Source: Sedimentisphaerales bacterium
Lineage (GTDB): Bacteria; Planctomycetota; Phycisphaerae; Sedimentisphaerales; SG8-4
Reading direction: 5' to 3'
DNA length: 48,042 bases
Assembly: GCA_016928975.1 (NCBI GenBank)
Contig: JAFGJR010000223.1
Span: 1-48,042 of the forward strand
The translations under genes were made by a program, and so were the position numbers. Position 1 is the stretch's first letter; each line of letters begins with the position of its first letter. The notes beneath the pieces were generated by a model that saw only the letters and a program-made list of their open reading frames with translations, did no database searches and had not been told where the DNA came from. Positions 25,879 through 34,006 of the stretch are shown in pieces.

Positions 25879-26533
25879 ATTCAGTCGGGATATCGACCTG
25901 TCCATCGGTGTTGACTCCGAGAATCTGGGGGCCGTCAAGCACGCTCTGGCCCAGTTGGAGGCACACCTTGTTTTTTTGCCTGCTTTGGAGGCAGAGGCGC
26001 TCCAGCGTGGGCATGCCTGTCACTTCCGTTGTCAGGCAGAAGGGGTGAAAGGGCTGCGTATCGATCTGATGACCAGGATGAGAGGCTGTCCGGAGTTCAG
26101 CGAACTCTGGGATCGGCGTTCCATTGTGGACATTCCCGGCATCGGTGAAATCGGGTTGCTGTCCTTGCCTGATCTGGTGCGTGCCAAAAGGACGCAACGC
26201 GAAAAAGACTGGCCCATGATACGACGCCTGGTTGAGACGGACATGTCCGCAAACCTGGCACAAGCCGACGAGCCGCGAATCGTATTCTGGCTGGAGGAGT
26301 GCAGGACGCCCATTCTGTTGTCTACGCTGGCGAAGAACCATCCCACCTTGTGCAAGCGGGTAATGACCCGGCGTCCCCTCCTTGAAACCGCTGTCACGGG
26401 AGATCTCGCTGCCCTGGAAGATCTTTTGCACAACGAAGAGAAAGCAGAAAGAGAAGTGGATCGGATGTACTGGCAGCCTTTACGCATGGAACTGGAGCAG
26501 TGGCGTCGTCAGCGCAAGGAACAAGGTGCTTGA
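25775..26533 (+). CDS. Nucleotidyltransferase-fold protein (AbiEii/DUF6036-like)
   Basis: A 252-residue protein with the nucleotidyltransferase core LLMGGQACILYGGAEFSRDI and DIDLSI, where the two aspartates of RDIDLSI are the metal ligands; KGLRIDLMTRM supplies the third acidic residue. LLSLPDLVRAKRTQREKDWP is the usual helix after the core. The C-terminal 90 residues are helical and specific to this group. The TTG at 25775 is preferred because GGAGG stands 5 bases upstream; the long frame begins four codons earlier. Overlap with the 85-residue gene is 104 bases. Possible toxin of an AbiE-like module. Confidence 0.8.
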   Translation: MIQSPIHKALSAFRNSNARFLLMGGQACILYGGAEFSRDIDLSIGVDSENLGAVKHALAQLEAHLVFLPALEAEALQRGHACHFRCQAEGVKGLRIDLMTRMRGCPEFSELWDRRSIVDIPGIGEIGLLSLPDLVRAKRTQREKDWPMIRRLVETDMSANLAQADEPRIVFWLEECRTPILLSTLAKNHPTLCKRVMTRRPLLETAVTGDLAALEDLLHNEEKAEREVDRMYWQPLRMELEQWRRQRKEQGA

Positions 26534-26700
26534 GTTCAGGCCGGAACGTCGGAACGGCCTCTTGCTTGTCCCGATCGGTGGAGACAAGACCACTGAGCGG
26601 GCTCCTTTGAGTGTGCCGCTGATGCGCCCGCCATTGCCGTATACAATCCGCGCAGTGATTGAGCGTTACGTCTTTATGTTGTCCATCTGAGGAGAATCAC

Positions 26701-28074
26701 ATGACAGCCTGGCGAGAACTCTGGATGGTGGTTGCGTTGCTCTCTTCGTGCCTGTCCGGCATCGGGTGGGGCGGGATCGATATATGCCAGGCCAATCCCG
26801 CGTACTGGCAATACAAGGGCAAGCCGGTTCTGCTGCTCGGCGGCAGCAAGGACGACAATCTCTTTCAGATTCCGGATCTGAGAGAGCATTTGGACTTGCT
26901 GCATTCGGTCGGAGGCAACTACGTCCGCAACACGATGAGCTCCCGCAACGACAAGGGGTTCGAGGTGCACGCGTTCAAGCAGCTCGCCAATGGCAAGTAC
27001 GACCTCGATCAATGGAACGACGAGTACTGGCGGCGGTTCGAGGCATTGCTCACGCTGGCGGAGCAGCGAGATATCATCGTGCAGATCGAGGTCTGGGCCA
27101 CGTTCGATTACTACCGCCAGAACTGGGATGCGCATCCCCTGAACCCGAAGAACAACGTCAACTACACCGTTGAACAGACCTCGCTGCCATTGGAAGTCAA
27201 CAGCCATCCGACACAGAAGGGGAACAACTTCTTCTGGTCGGTACCGGCCGAACGGAATCAGACGATGGTCCTGGAGTATCAACGGCGGTTCGTGGATAAG
27301 ATGCTGTCCTATTCGCTCAAGCACGGCAACGTGCTCTATTGCATGGACAACGAGACAGCGGTGACGCCCGAGTGGGGCAAGTACTGGTCCGGGTACATCA
27401 AAGCAGCGGCGAAGAAAGCCGGCGTGAAGGTGCACACGACCGAGATGTGGGATGCGTGGGACCTTGCCAACCCGATGCACTCGGCCACCTTCGATCATCC
27501 CGAGACCTACTCGTTCGTGGATATCTCGCAGAACAACCATCAGAAGGGCCAGGCGCACTGGGACAACGCTCAGAAGCAACGTGGGAGGATCGCCGCGAAC
27601 GTGCGACCACTTAACAACACGAAGATCTATGGCGCCGATGCGGGTCGCTTCGGCAATGACAGGGACGGGATGGAGCGGTTCTGGCGCAATATCTTCGGCG
27701 GGCTGGCCTCGGCTCGCTTTCATCGTCCCGATTCCGGCCTCGGACTCAACGAGAAGGCGCAGGCGAACATCCGCAGTATGCGGATGATGACAGATGGGAT
27801 GAATGTGTTCACCTGCGAGCCGCATAACGACCTGTTGTCCCGGCGCGAGTCCAATGAAGCGTACTGCCTGGCGAACCCCGGCAAGGAATACGCCGTCTAT
27901 TTCACCGATGGTGGGCAGGTCCATCTGGACATCAGCGCCTTGGCGAAGCCTGCGACCATGCAGTGGCTGGATATCATGAGCTACAAATGGCTCGACCCGA
28001 CCATCGTCACAGGTCAGAAGGCCCTGACGCTCGAATGCCCGACGAAAGGGTATTGGGCGGTCCTGGTGAACTGA
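26701..28074 (+). CDS. Secreted TIM-barrel glycosidase-like protein
   Basis: A 457-residue protein with a signal peptide (residues 1-24) and a barrel layout like GH5/GH140-related hydrolases: KGKPVLLLGGSKDDNLFQIP, then GGNYVRNTMSSRND, IVQIEVWATFDYY, and YCMDNETAVTPEWGKYW, where the Asn-Glu pair is in the position of a clan-A acid/base. A second candidate catalytic residue could not be fixed. A C-terminal beta-domain follows (AVYFTDGGQVHLDI). GAGGAG sits 7 bases before the ATG. Exact family and substrate not identified. Confidence 0.65.
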   Translation: MTAWRELWMVVALLSSCLSGIGWGGIDICQANPAYWQYKGKPVLLLGGSKDDNLFQIPDLREHLDLLHSVGGNYVRNTMSSRNDKGFEVHAFKQLANGKYDLDQWNDEYWRRFEALLTLAEQRDIIVQIEVWATFDYYRQNWDAHPLNPKNNVNYTVEQTSLPLEVNSHPTQKGNNFFWSVPAERNQTMVLEYQRRFVDKMLSYSLKHGNVLYCMDNETAVTPEWGKYWSGYIKAAAKKAGVKVHTTEMWDAWDLANPMHSATFDHPETYSFVDISQNNHQKGQAHWDNAQKQRGRIAANVRPLNNTKIYGADAGRFGNDRDGMERFWRNIFGGLASARFHRPDSGLGLNEKAQANIRSMRMMTDGMNVFTCEPHNDLLSRRESNEAYCLANPGKEYAVYFTDGGQVHLDISALAKPATMQWLDIMSYKWLDPTIVTGQKALTLECPTKGYWAVLVN

Positions 28075-28100
28075 CCGGCTGTGCTTACGAATAGAGAATC

Positions 28101-29477
28101 ATGCAGACACAAACCGAAACGAGAACGAAGATATACACAGTCACCCAGGTCAATTCGCTGGTGAAGAGTATCCTCCATGCGAATCTGCCGAGTTCGCTCA
28201 TCGTGCGCGGCGAGATCACCGGGTGGAAGCGCCACCAGCGAGGGCATTGCTACTTCTCCCTCAAGGATGAGGAGTCGGTCCTGCCTTGTGTCATGTGGTC
28301 GTCCGACTTCGTGCGGATTCGCTTCAAACCCGAAGATGGAATGGCGGTTCTGGCAACGGGCAACATAGGCGTGTGGACAACCGGGGGCAGGTACCAGTTC
28401 TACGTGGACAGGCTTGATCCGGAGGGGAAAGGTGCCTTGCAGTTGACCTTCGAGCAAATGGTCCGGAAGCTCGAAGCAGAAGGTCTTTTCTCGGAGGCGC
28501 ACAAGAGACCTTTGCCGAAGTATCCGCAGCGAATGGGCATCGTGACCAGCGAATCGGGCGCGGCGGTGCAGGACATCGCGACCAGCGTTCAGAGCCGCTG
28601 GCCCTGCACGCGGCTGTACCTGTACCCGGTGCCTGTGCAAGGGCCTGGGGCGGCGGAGGCCATCGCAGCCGCGATTGCCGATGTGAACCGGCGCAACGAG
28701 AGGCTCCAGCTCGACCTGCTGATCGTCGGACGCGGCGGCGGGTCGCTGGAGGACCTGTGGGCCTTCAACGAGGAGGTGCTGGCCCGCGCGATTTATGCCT
28801 CGCGGATTCCGATCATCAGTGCCGTAGGCCACGAGGTCGATGTGACCGTGGCGGACTTAGTGGCAGATGCGCGGGCCTCGACGCCGACGAAGGCGGGCAT
28901 CGTGGCTGTGCCCAATGTGGAGGACGTGCTCAGCGACCTGGCTCATCAGGCCAGACGGCTGAGCGGCAGTGTGCGGGCACGGCACGAGCTTTCGTGCGAA
29001 TATCTTCGAACCATTCTGGCCAGCGCCGTTTTTCGGACACCCTTGTTGCCTGTGCTCAATCGCGAGCAGCATCTCGACGACCTGTCGTGGGAGCTCGATG
29101 ACGGCATGCGGACGGTGTTCCTCCGCACGCAGAAGCTGATGCAGGACTACTACGAGCAGGTGGCGAGGATCGAGCCGCACCGGCTGCTCGGCAGGATGAT
29201 GGTGGAGTTGAACGAGCTGAAGAGCCGCAGCCTCGCCGCCGTGACACGAGTGCTGAGTAGTAAGCAACTGAAGATCACCGCCGGGGAGAATCGCTTGGCC
29301 GCTTTGAATCCCAAGTCGGTGCTCAATCGCGGCTACAGTATCACGACGAACAAACAGACCGGCCAGGTGGTCCGGACCACGGAGGACGTCCGGACCGACG
29401 ATCTCCTGGTCACCGAGCTGTCCAATGACAACCTGATCGAAAGCCGGGTGACACGAGGATTGATAAAGGACGATTGA
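28101..29477 (+). CDS. xseA: Exodeoxyribonuclease VII large subunit
   Basis: A 458-residue XseA. The N-terminal OB fold (residues 10-105) includes YTVTQVNSLVKSIL and IVRGEITGWKRHQRGHCYFS. The catalytic domain follows with RMGIVTSESGAAVQDI, LIVGRGGGSLEDLWAFNEEV and ISAVGHEVDVTVADLVADAR, ending with the GYSIT segment near the C-terminus. With XseB it forms the nuclease that trims single-stranded DNA from both ends in repair. The gene starts 26 bases after the glycosidase-like gene and is followed by xseB after an 84-base spacer containing an inverted repeat. Confidence 0.95.
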   Translation: MQTQTETRTKIYTVTQVNSLVKSILHANLPSSLIVRGEITGWKRHQRGHCYFSLKDEESVLPCVMWSSDFVRIRFKPEDGMAVLATGNIGVWTTGGRYQFYVDRLDPEGKGALQLTFEQMVRKLEAEGLFSEAHKRPLPKYPQRMGIVTSESGAAVQDIATSVQSRWPCTRLYLYPVPVQGPGAAEAIAAAIADVNRRNERLQLDLLIVGRGGGSLEDLWAFNEEVLARAIYASRIPIISAVGHEVDVTVADLVADARASTPTKAGIVAVPNVEDVLSDLAHQARRLSGSVRARHELSCEYLRTILASAVFRTPLLPVLNREQHLDDLSWELDDGMRTVFLRTQKLMQDYYEQVARIEPHRLLGRMMVELNELKSRSLAAVTRVLSSKQLKITAGENRLAALNPKSVLNRGYSITTNKQTGQVVRTTEDVRTDDLLVTELSNDNLIESRVTRGLIKDD

Positions 29478-29550
29478 TGATGGATGATTGAAGAGCAAGT
29501 CCAGACCTCCTTTGAAATCATCAATCATCCATCATCCATAATCAATAGAA
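29475..29550. repeat. Inverted repeat between xseA and xseB
   Basis: GATGGATGATTG at 29479-29490 is repeated in inverse form as CAATCATCCATC near 29522-29533, with flanking TGAT/ATCA extending the match. The two arms are separated by about 31 bases and would form a hairpin in the xseAB mRNA. Confidence 0.55.
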
Positions 29551-29561
29551 AGGCTCCGCCC

Positions 29562-29819
29562 ATGACGGAACGGAAATACCGCGACGAAGTCAGCAAGCTG
29601 ACGTTTGAGCAGGCGATCCACCAGCTCAAGGACATCGTGAGCAAGATCGAGCAGGGCGAGATCCCCTTGCAGGACAGCCTCGACCAATACGAGAAGGGCA
29701 TGGCTCTGATCAAGCACTGCCGCGATATTCTCCAGAAGGCCGAGAAACGCATCGAGAAGATCTCGAAGGAGGAACCGCCCGAACCGGGAAAGGACTCCGA
29801 GCCGCTGCTCAAGGAGTGA
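29562..29819 (+). CDS. xseB: Exodeoxyribonuclease VII small subunit
   Basis: An 85-residue helical protein of normal XseB length: LTFEQAIHQLKDIVSKIEQG, then PLQDSLDQYEKGMALIKHCR and a charged tail. The family core (FE-A---L--IV--LE-G---L-ESL--YE-G--L) is complete. GAAAGG precedes the ATG at 29562, so the 26 upstream codons in the same frame, which run through the inverted repeat, are not part of the gene. Confidence 0.92.
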   Translation: MTERKYRDEVSKLTFEQAIHQLKDIVSKIEQGEIPLQDSLDQYEKGMALIKHCRDILQKAEKRIEKISKEEPPEPGKDSEPLLKE

Positions 29820-29880
29820 GGACGCTGGCCTCTATCGCCACTTGCGCCGTGGACAATTGGCCACCGCCGAAACCAGCCGA

Positions 29881-30057
29881 TTATCCGGTCTTGTCAATCA
29901 AGCGGCCATTGATATACTTGTGCAGGATGCTGGAAATCAGTGTCTGATACGGCAGACCTTCTTCCATTGTCTTCTTTTGGAAGCGTGTCAACTCCTTCTC
30001 CGAGATCGGGATACTGACTCGTTCACCCGCTGGATCGGTAGGATGCCGCGCCGTCAT
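29881..30057 (-). CDS. Small CopG/RHH-type antitoxin (58 residues)
   Basis: This short gene reads MTARHPTDPAGERVSIPISE, then KELTRFQKKTMEEGLPYQTL, then ISSILHKYINGRL. The VSIPIS strand and the helix pair with GLPYQTLISSILHKY are the ribbon-helix-helix core of the CopG_antitoxin group. Its ATG overlaps the stop of the 116-residue gene (ATGA, 30054-30057), so the two are co-translated. RHH antitoxins bind their own promoter and a toxin; the upstream gene is then the candidate toxin. Confidence 0.72.
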   Translation of the reverse strand: MTARHPTDPAGERVSIPISEKELTRFQKKTMEEGLPYQTLISSILHKYINGRLIDKTG

Positions 30058-30404
30058 TCTTGATCGCGGCCCGGGGAGTTACCAGACAAGTGCTTGATCT
30101 TGTCGTACACGTCTTTGTCAACGTAGTAGAGGGGCCCCTTAGGGTACCCCGGACGACTGCTCAGACCGTGAATGTCAAACTTGGCCCACAGCTCACGCCT
30201 GAGAAGACATCGCCTTCCCAGACACGATAGTTCAACAGCCTCCTCCTTCGTCAAGGAGATGGTCCGGCCGAAATGCAGTGCGCGACCTGATGGCGAGGCA
30301 CATATCGTGAGAATCAGGTCTGTCGCGAATCCGGAATCCGCTTCTCTCTCCTCCTCGACGAGATAGAGGGTCAGCGGGGGGTCGGATGCCTCCAGGTGGT
30401 TCAT
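30054..30404 (-). CDS. Unknown 116-residue protein upstream of RHH antitoxin
   Basis: I do not recognise the family. The sequence begins MNHLEASDPPLTLYLVEEER, has a hydrophobic strand TDLILTICASPSGRALHFGR, a helix KEEAVELSCLGRRCLLRREL and a basic end with DKDVYDKIKHLSG. It is not BrnT, RelE, PIN or MazF by motif. GGAGAG precedes the ATG by 7 bases. A four-base overlap with the downstream RHH gene suggests a toxin role, which is inference from arrangement. Confidence 0.65.
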   Translation of the reverse strand: MNHLEASDPPLTLYLVEEEREADSGFATDLILTICASPSGRALHFGRTISLTKEEAVELSCLGRRCLLRRELWAKFDIHGLSSRPGYPKGPLYYVDKDVYDKIKHLSGNSPGRDQE

Positions 30405-30434
30405 AGCCGTGCTCTCCGTGGTTGGCGGTCAAGT

Positions 30435-30671
30435 TCATCGCCGGGCTTTGGCTCGCTTGCTGGGTCGCTTCGTCCGCCGGGCCGCGCTTCTTTTCAGATC
30501 GCGCAATCCAATTGTCGGAGCCTCCTTCTCTGACTCCTTGGCTTCACGAAGGGATCGCAGATCTTCATAGTCCTCCAGATCTTCCCGAATCCTGACAAAG
30601 TCAGCATAGGGGAGAACTGCGAACTCCTTCCTACCGTTCTTCTTGATGATTTGAGCTTTCAGATCACTCAT
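30435..30671 (-). CDS. Phd/YefM-like antitoxin of the RelE-type toxin
   Basis: A 78-residue protein: KAQIIKKNGRKEFAVLPYAD, then FVRIREDLEDYEDLRSLREA, then a very basic tail ending RTKRPSKRAKARR. The N-terminal part matches the antitoxin fold of prevent-host-death proteins, in which the helix FxxLxExLEDxxDL holds the toxin. GGAGG is 5 bases before the ATG at 30671. It follows the toxin gene by 11 bases, so the toxin-first order is the reverse of classical relBE. Confidence 0.82.
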   Translation of the reverse strand: MSDLKAQIIKKNGRKEFAVLPYADFVRIREDLEDYEDLRSLREAKESEKEAPTIGLRDLKRSAARRTKRPSKRAKARR

Positions 30672-30682
30672 GGCTGCCTCCA

Positions 30683-30931
30683 CTATCGGTATGCCTCGCG
30701 CCGGTGACGGACACGGTAGATGACGATTGATTTTCCTTCGACCTCAAACAGTACGCGGTAGTCGCCGACACGCAGGCGGTACTCATGGGTGAAACTTGTC
30801 AAACGCTTCACATCGCCACTCAAGTCGTAGCTCATTCGCTCGATCCTCGCCAGGACTCGCATCTGCATGCGAGCCGGGATGTCTTTGATATCCTTGACAG
30901 CTCCGGGCTTGAATTGGATGTCATACCTCAT
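30683..30931 (-). CDS. RelE/ParE-family toxin
   Basis: An 82-residue protein: YDIQFKPGAVKDIKDIPARM, then RVLARIERMSYDLSGDVKRL, then HEYRLRVGDYRVLFEVEGKS and IVIYRVRHRREAYR. This is the complete RelE-type fold; the C-terminal R-V-x-H-R-R-E-x-Y is the functional end in mRNA-interferase members. A promoter (TTGAAT-17-TATCAT) lies upstream at 30980-31008. The ATG at 30931 begins the conserved first strand; the longer upstream frame has no support. Confidence 0.9.
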   Translation of the reverse strand: MRYDIQFKPGAVKDIKDIPARMQMRVLARIERMSYDLSGDVKRLTSFTHEYRLRVGDYRVLFEVEGKSIVIYRVRHRREAYR

Positions 30932-30979
30932 GTGTCCCACGCACTCCCAACACTGGATTCTGCTTGATCTATGGTAGGA

Positions 30980-31008
30980 ATGATAGCACGCCACAGCGGG
31001 CAATTCAA
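30980..31008 (-). promoter_or_regulatory. Promoter of the RelE-type toxin-antitoxin pair
   Basis: TTGAAT and TATCAT with a 17-base spacer on the minus strand, about 49 bases before the toxin ATG. Confidence 0.5.
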
Positions 31009-31136
31009 CAGAATCCACTCGGGCGCACGACCGAAGACACAACTACGGGGAGAAGGAACGGATCCTCGCCACAGAGCGCACAAAGACTGGGAGACACGCC
31101 TTGCGTCTCTGTGGGCCACTATGCCCCGATTCGGTC

Positions 31137-32747
31137 CTACTGCCCCGGTGCCGTCTCGGCCGGGAGGTTCAGGCGAGGATCGGACAGGTCGAGGCGGTAC
31201 ATGATCTGGTTGTACTCGTAGTAGGGGGTCGGGTGCGGATTGCCACTGAAGGTGTTGACGTACGAGCCTTCGAGGTAGATGATCCGGCCGCCCTCGCGGT
31301 CGAACCAGGGATGCTGGCTCGGGTTGTAGAAGTCGTGGGCATCGCCCGGCTTGTTCGCGTGCGTGATGATCTTCCTGGCGTGCACCCACGGCCCCTCCGG
31401 CCGGTCGGCCTCGCTGTACCAGACCTCGCCCACCACCGTCGCGCCCAGGACCTCCGATGCAATCATGACATAGCGCTTGCGGTAGTCGTTCCAGAAGCAG
31501 GAGCTATTGCTCAGAGTGATCGGCTTGCCCCCGTCGGCGTCCTGGAGGCGCAAGGGTGACTCCTCTCGCTTCATCTTGCGGGCGACGACGAGCTCATCCT
31601 GCTCTTTGCCGGTCAACGGCGGCGTGTTCCTCTTCCATCCCCAAACGAGCTTGCCATCGCCGTCGCGGTCGAGCTGGACGTCCTCCTTATTGGTGTAGCG
31701 CGTGCCGGCCTTGAGGCAGGTGTAACCCTCATAGGCGGAAAGGTCGAGGTACGACTTCCAGTCGGCCCTGACGCGAAGGGCCGGATACGGTGCGGTGAAG
31801 TAGATGTACTCGGTTCCGTCCGCCTGCTTGACGGACAACGGATAGCCGGTGGGATTGATCGGCAAGTTCAGCGGGACGTCCACGATCTTCTCGAACACGT
31901 CTTTGTCGTCGTTGTAGGCGACGAAGCCGTTCTCCAGGACCTCGCCCAGTCCGCGCCGGCGATGGAAGAAGGCGAGCATGCGCTGCCGGCCGGACTCGTC
32001 GGGCAGCACGACCAGGCCGCCGAGCCAGACGACCCCCTCGCCTTTCATCGGGACCATCTTTCGGGAGAAGCCGTCCTCGCCGACGAAGTACTTCAGGTCG
32101 AACCCGACCGACGGATCGATCTTGTCCGGCAGTTCCGTCGTGGCGCCGGACATGGCGAAGTTGCCCAGCGCATAGGCCAATCGGCCGGTGTCTCCGTAGA
32201 GCCAGTAGAGCTTGCCGCGATAGATGGCCGTCAGGATGCCGTCCTGTCCCGTCACCTCCGCGTTGAGCAAAGGCTCGGCAATCGGCGCCCTGCGGCCGAG
32301 CAGCACGGTGTCACGATAGATCCCGTAGCCGGTGATGCGGTAAAGCCGCTCGGCGATGTTGAGGCGTTTGATCTTGAGCTGTGCGCTGCCGCCGGGGGTG
32401 GTCTGGAGGGCGACGCCGCGAATGCCGAAGCCGTCAGGCCGGAACTCGTAGCCGTGGGAGGCAACAGCGAAGAACACCCTCTTATCCATCAACCCCGGCT
32501 CGTAGAACGCTACCAGCCCACCGGAATCGGTGTAGTATCGTGTCCCGCTGGTCGTCTGTAGCTCGACCATTGGTACGCCCCGCCCCGTCTGCTCATCGAC
32601 CACCTCGATTGCGAAGCACTGATTTGGCTGCGGCACGGACCGCTCCTCGCCGTGCGCGGCCGGACTAAACGCCGTGATCAGGAGCAAGTACGCACTCAAG
32701 ACGACTTCGCGGATTGCCTGATGACAAGGAGTCCTGCATCGTTCCAT
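31137..32747 (-). CDS. Secreted protein with glycosidase-like beta-propeller features
   Basis: A 536-residue secreted protein. A signal peptide spans residues 1-33 (cleavage near AAHGEE). Residues 45-125 look like a beta-sandwich (FAIEVVDEQTGRGVPMVELQ). The rest has strand-rich repeats such as AIYRGKLYWLYGDTGRLAYA, GLVVLPDESGRQRMLAFFHR, TEYIYFTAPYPALRVRADWK and CFWNDYRKRYVMIASE, resembling five-bladed propellers of the GH32/43/DUF4185 type. I could not place the catalytic acids with confidence. AAAGGTG precedes the ATG at 32747 by 6 bases. Probably acts on or binds glycans outside the cell. Confidence 0.65.
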   Translation of the reverse strand: MERCRTPCHQAIREVVLSAYLLLITAFSPAAHGEERSVPQPNQCFAIEVVDEQTGRGVPMVELQTTSGTRYYTDSGGLVAFYEPGLMDKRVFFAVASHGYEFRPDGFGIRGVALQTTPGGSAQLKIKRLNIAERLYRITGYGIYRDTVLLGRRAPIAEPLLNAEVTGQDGILTAIYRGKLYWLYGDTGRLAYALGNFAMSGATTELPDKIDPSVGFDLKYFVGEDGFSRKMVPMKGEGVVWLGGLVVLPDESGRQRMLAFFHRRRGLGEVLENGFVAYNDDKDVFEKIVDVPLNLPINPTGYPLSVKQADGTEYIYFTAPYPALRVRADWKSYLDLSAYEGYTCLKAGTRYTNKEDVQLDRDGDGKLVWGWKRNTPPLTGKEQDELVVARKMKREESPLRLQDADGGKPITLSNSSCFWNDYRKRYVMIASEVLGATVVGEVWYSEADRPEGPWVHARKIITHANKPGDAHDFYNPSQHPWFDREGGRIIYLEGSYVNTFSGNPHPTPYYEYNQIMYRLDLSDPRLNLPAETAPGQ

Positions 32748-32906
32748 CGCAAACACCTTTCACAACGCCGACCCTGTGACGAAAACGTATCGCCGGCACT
32801 CACGTCGTATTCCCTGGTATCCAGGATGATAGTGCGGGACAACGGCCGGCACAACCGAATCATCGCGGTTCGCAGCGGATTGCGACGGGCAGTGGCTTAC
32901 CTGCAG

Positions 32907-32935
32907 TTGACAAAGCGGGCCCGATCAGTTACAAT
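32907..32935 (+). promoter_or_regulatory. Near-consensus promoter upstream of the small lipoprotein and methyltransferase
   Basis: TTGACA and TACAAT with a 17-base spacer. The -10 ends 9 bases before a five-codon frame (MVIVL at 32945) and 47 bases before the GTG at 32983. Confidence 0.65.
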
Positions 32936-32982
32936 CAAGACAGTATGGTAATTGTCCTGTAACAGAAGCCAGGATCATAGCG

Positions 32983-33132
32983 GTGTCGCAACGCGCATGG
33001 CGTCCACCATTGCCATGGGCGGTGCTATTGATTTGGCTTCTGGATTCCTCCGGTTGTTTCAGTGAGCCTATTCGCAAACACTCTACACATATTCTGAGAA
33101 ACACGGGAGATACAGACAATGGATCAACGTGA
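32983..33132 (+). CDS. Possible small lipoprotein (49 residues)
   Basis: A GTG with AGGA 8 bases upstream starts a 49-codon frame: SQRAWRPPLPWAVLLIWLLD, then SSGCFSEPIRKHSTHILRNT. The basic start, hydrophobic stretch and SSGC look like a lipoprotein signal peptide with a weak lipobox. The last 14 bases overlap the methyltransferase gene. It lies directly behind a near-consensus promoter. It may equally be a leader frame; no homologue is known to me. Confidence 0.4.
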   Translation: MSQRAWRPPLPWAVLLIWLLDSSGCFSEPIRKHSTHILRNTGDTDNGST

Positions 33133-33904
33133 ACAGATGGAGTTCTTCTACGAGATATTTGACGCTTCCTTGCCCCGATTGGGACCTGGGGACGCCGCTT
33201 CAACAAAAAGAGCCTTGGACGCACTGTCCTGCACGGGAGTCCTGCACGAAAAGACGTCGAAAGGCGTTCCGTGGCGAGTCCTGGACATCGGCTGCGGGAA
33301 CGGCGCTCAGACGATTGAATTGGCGAAGCACGCGCCGGGGACCATTCTGGCGATCGACAACCACCAGCCGTTTCTCGATGAGTTGCATCGCCGCGCTGAA
33401 GCCGCAGGCGTGCGGGGCAGAATCGAACTTGCGCTGAAGGACATGCGCACCCTGACGGCGGATGATGGGCCTTTTGACTTGGTCTGGTCGGAAGGGGCGC
33501 TCTTCGTCATGGGTTTTCGTGAGGGCGTGGCCGCCTGCCACTCGCTGCTTGAACCGGGCGGTGGGCTGGCCGTCAGTGAGTTGTGTTGGCTGAGGTCCGA
33601 TCCCCCGGCCGAGTGCCGGGCGTTCTTCGCTGGCACATATCCTGCGATGGCGGACATAGACGCCAACCTGGCCGCTATTCGCGCCTGCGGATATGACGTC
33701 ATCGAGCATTTCGTTCAGCCGGAGTCGGTGTGGTGGGAGCCGTTTTACTTCCCATTGCAGGACCGCCTTCACGTGTTGCGCGAAAGGTATGCGGACGATG
33801 GCGAGAAGCTGTCCATGATCGAGTCCATCCAGAAGGAGATCGACATCTACCGCAAGCATTCCGCTTACTATGGCAACGTGTTCTTCGTGATGCGGGCTTG
33901 CTGA
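33119..33904 (+). CDS. Class I SAM-dependent methyltransferase
   Basis: A 261-residue methyltransferase. Motif I is VLDIGCGNGAQ (about residues 54-64), followed by the acidic TILAIDNHQPFLDEL, the segment IELALKDMRTL and motif IV DLVWSEGALFVMGF. The N-terminus MEFFYEIFDASLPRLGPGD is typical of the small-molecule methyltransferases often annotated as UbiE-like. GGGAG lies 9 bases before the ATG. A strong intrinsic terminator follows at 33936. Substrate not identified. Confidence 0.85.
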   Translation: MDQREQMEFFYEIFDASLPRLGPGDAASTKRALDALSCTGVLHEKTSKGVPWRVLDIGCGNGAQTIELAKHAPGTILAIDNHQPFLDELHRRAEAAGVRGRIELALKDMRTLTADDGPFDLVWSEGALFVMGFREGVAACHSLLEPGGGLAVSELCWLRSDPPAECRAFFAGTYPAMADIDANLAAIRACGYDVIEHFVQPESVWWEPFYFPLQDRLHVLRERYADDGEKLSMIESIQKEIDIYRKHSAYYGNVFFVMRAC

Positions 33905-33935
33905 ATTCCGGTGTGCCGGCTCGATATCAGCGCGA

Positions 33936-33975
33936 GACCCCGGGAACAGACGCTCCCGGGGTCTTATTGTTTCCG
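33936..33975 (+). terminator. Intrinsic terminator after the methyltransferase gene
   Basis: A perfect 10-bp stem GACCCCGGGA/TCCCGGGGTC (33936-33945 and 33954-33963) with an 8-base loop is followed by TTATTGTTT. It also lies at the 3' end of the convergent GH5 gene. Confidence 0.85.
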
Positions 33976-34006
33976 TCGAGACTGACCCTATCGGCCGCGT
34001 TCTCAA

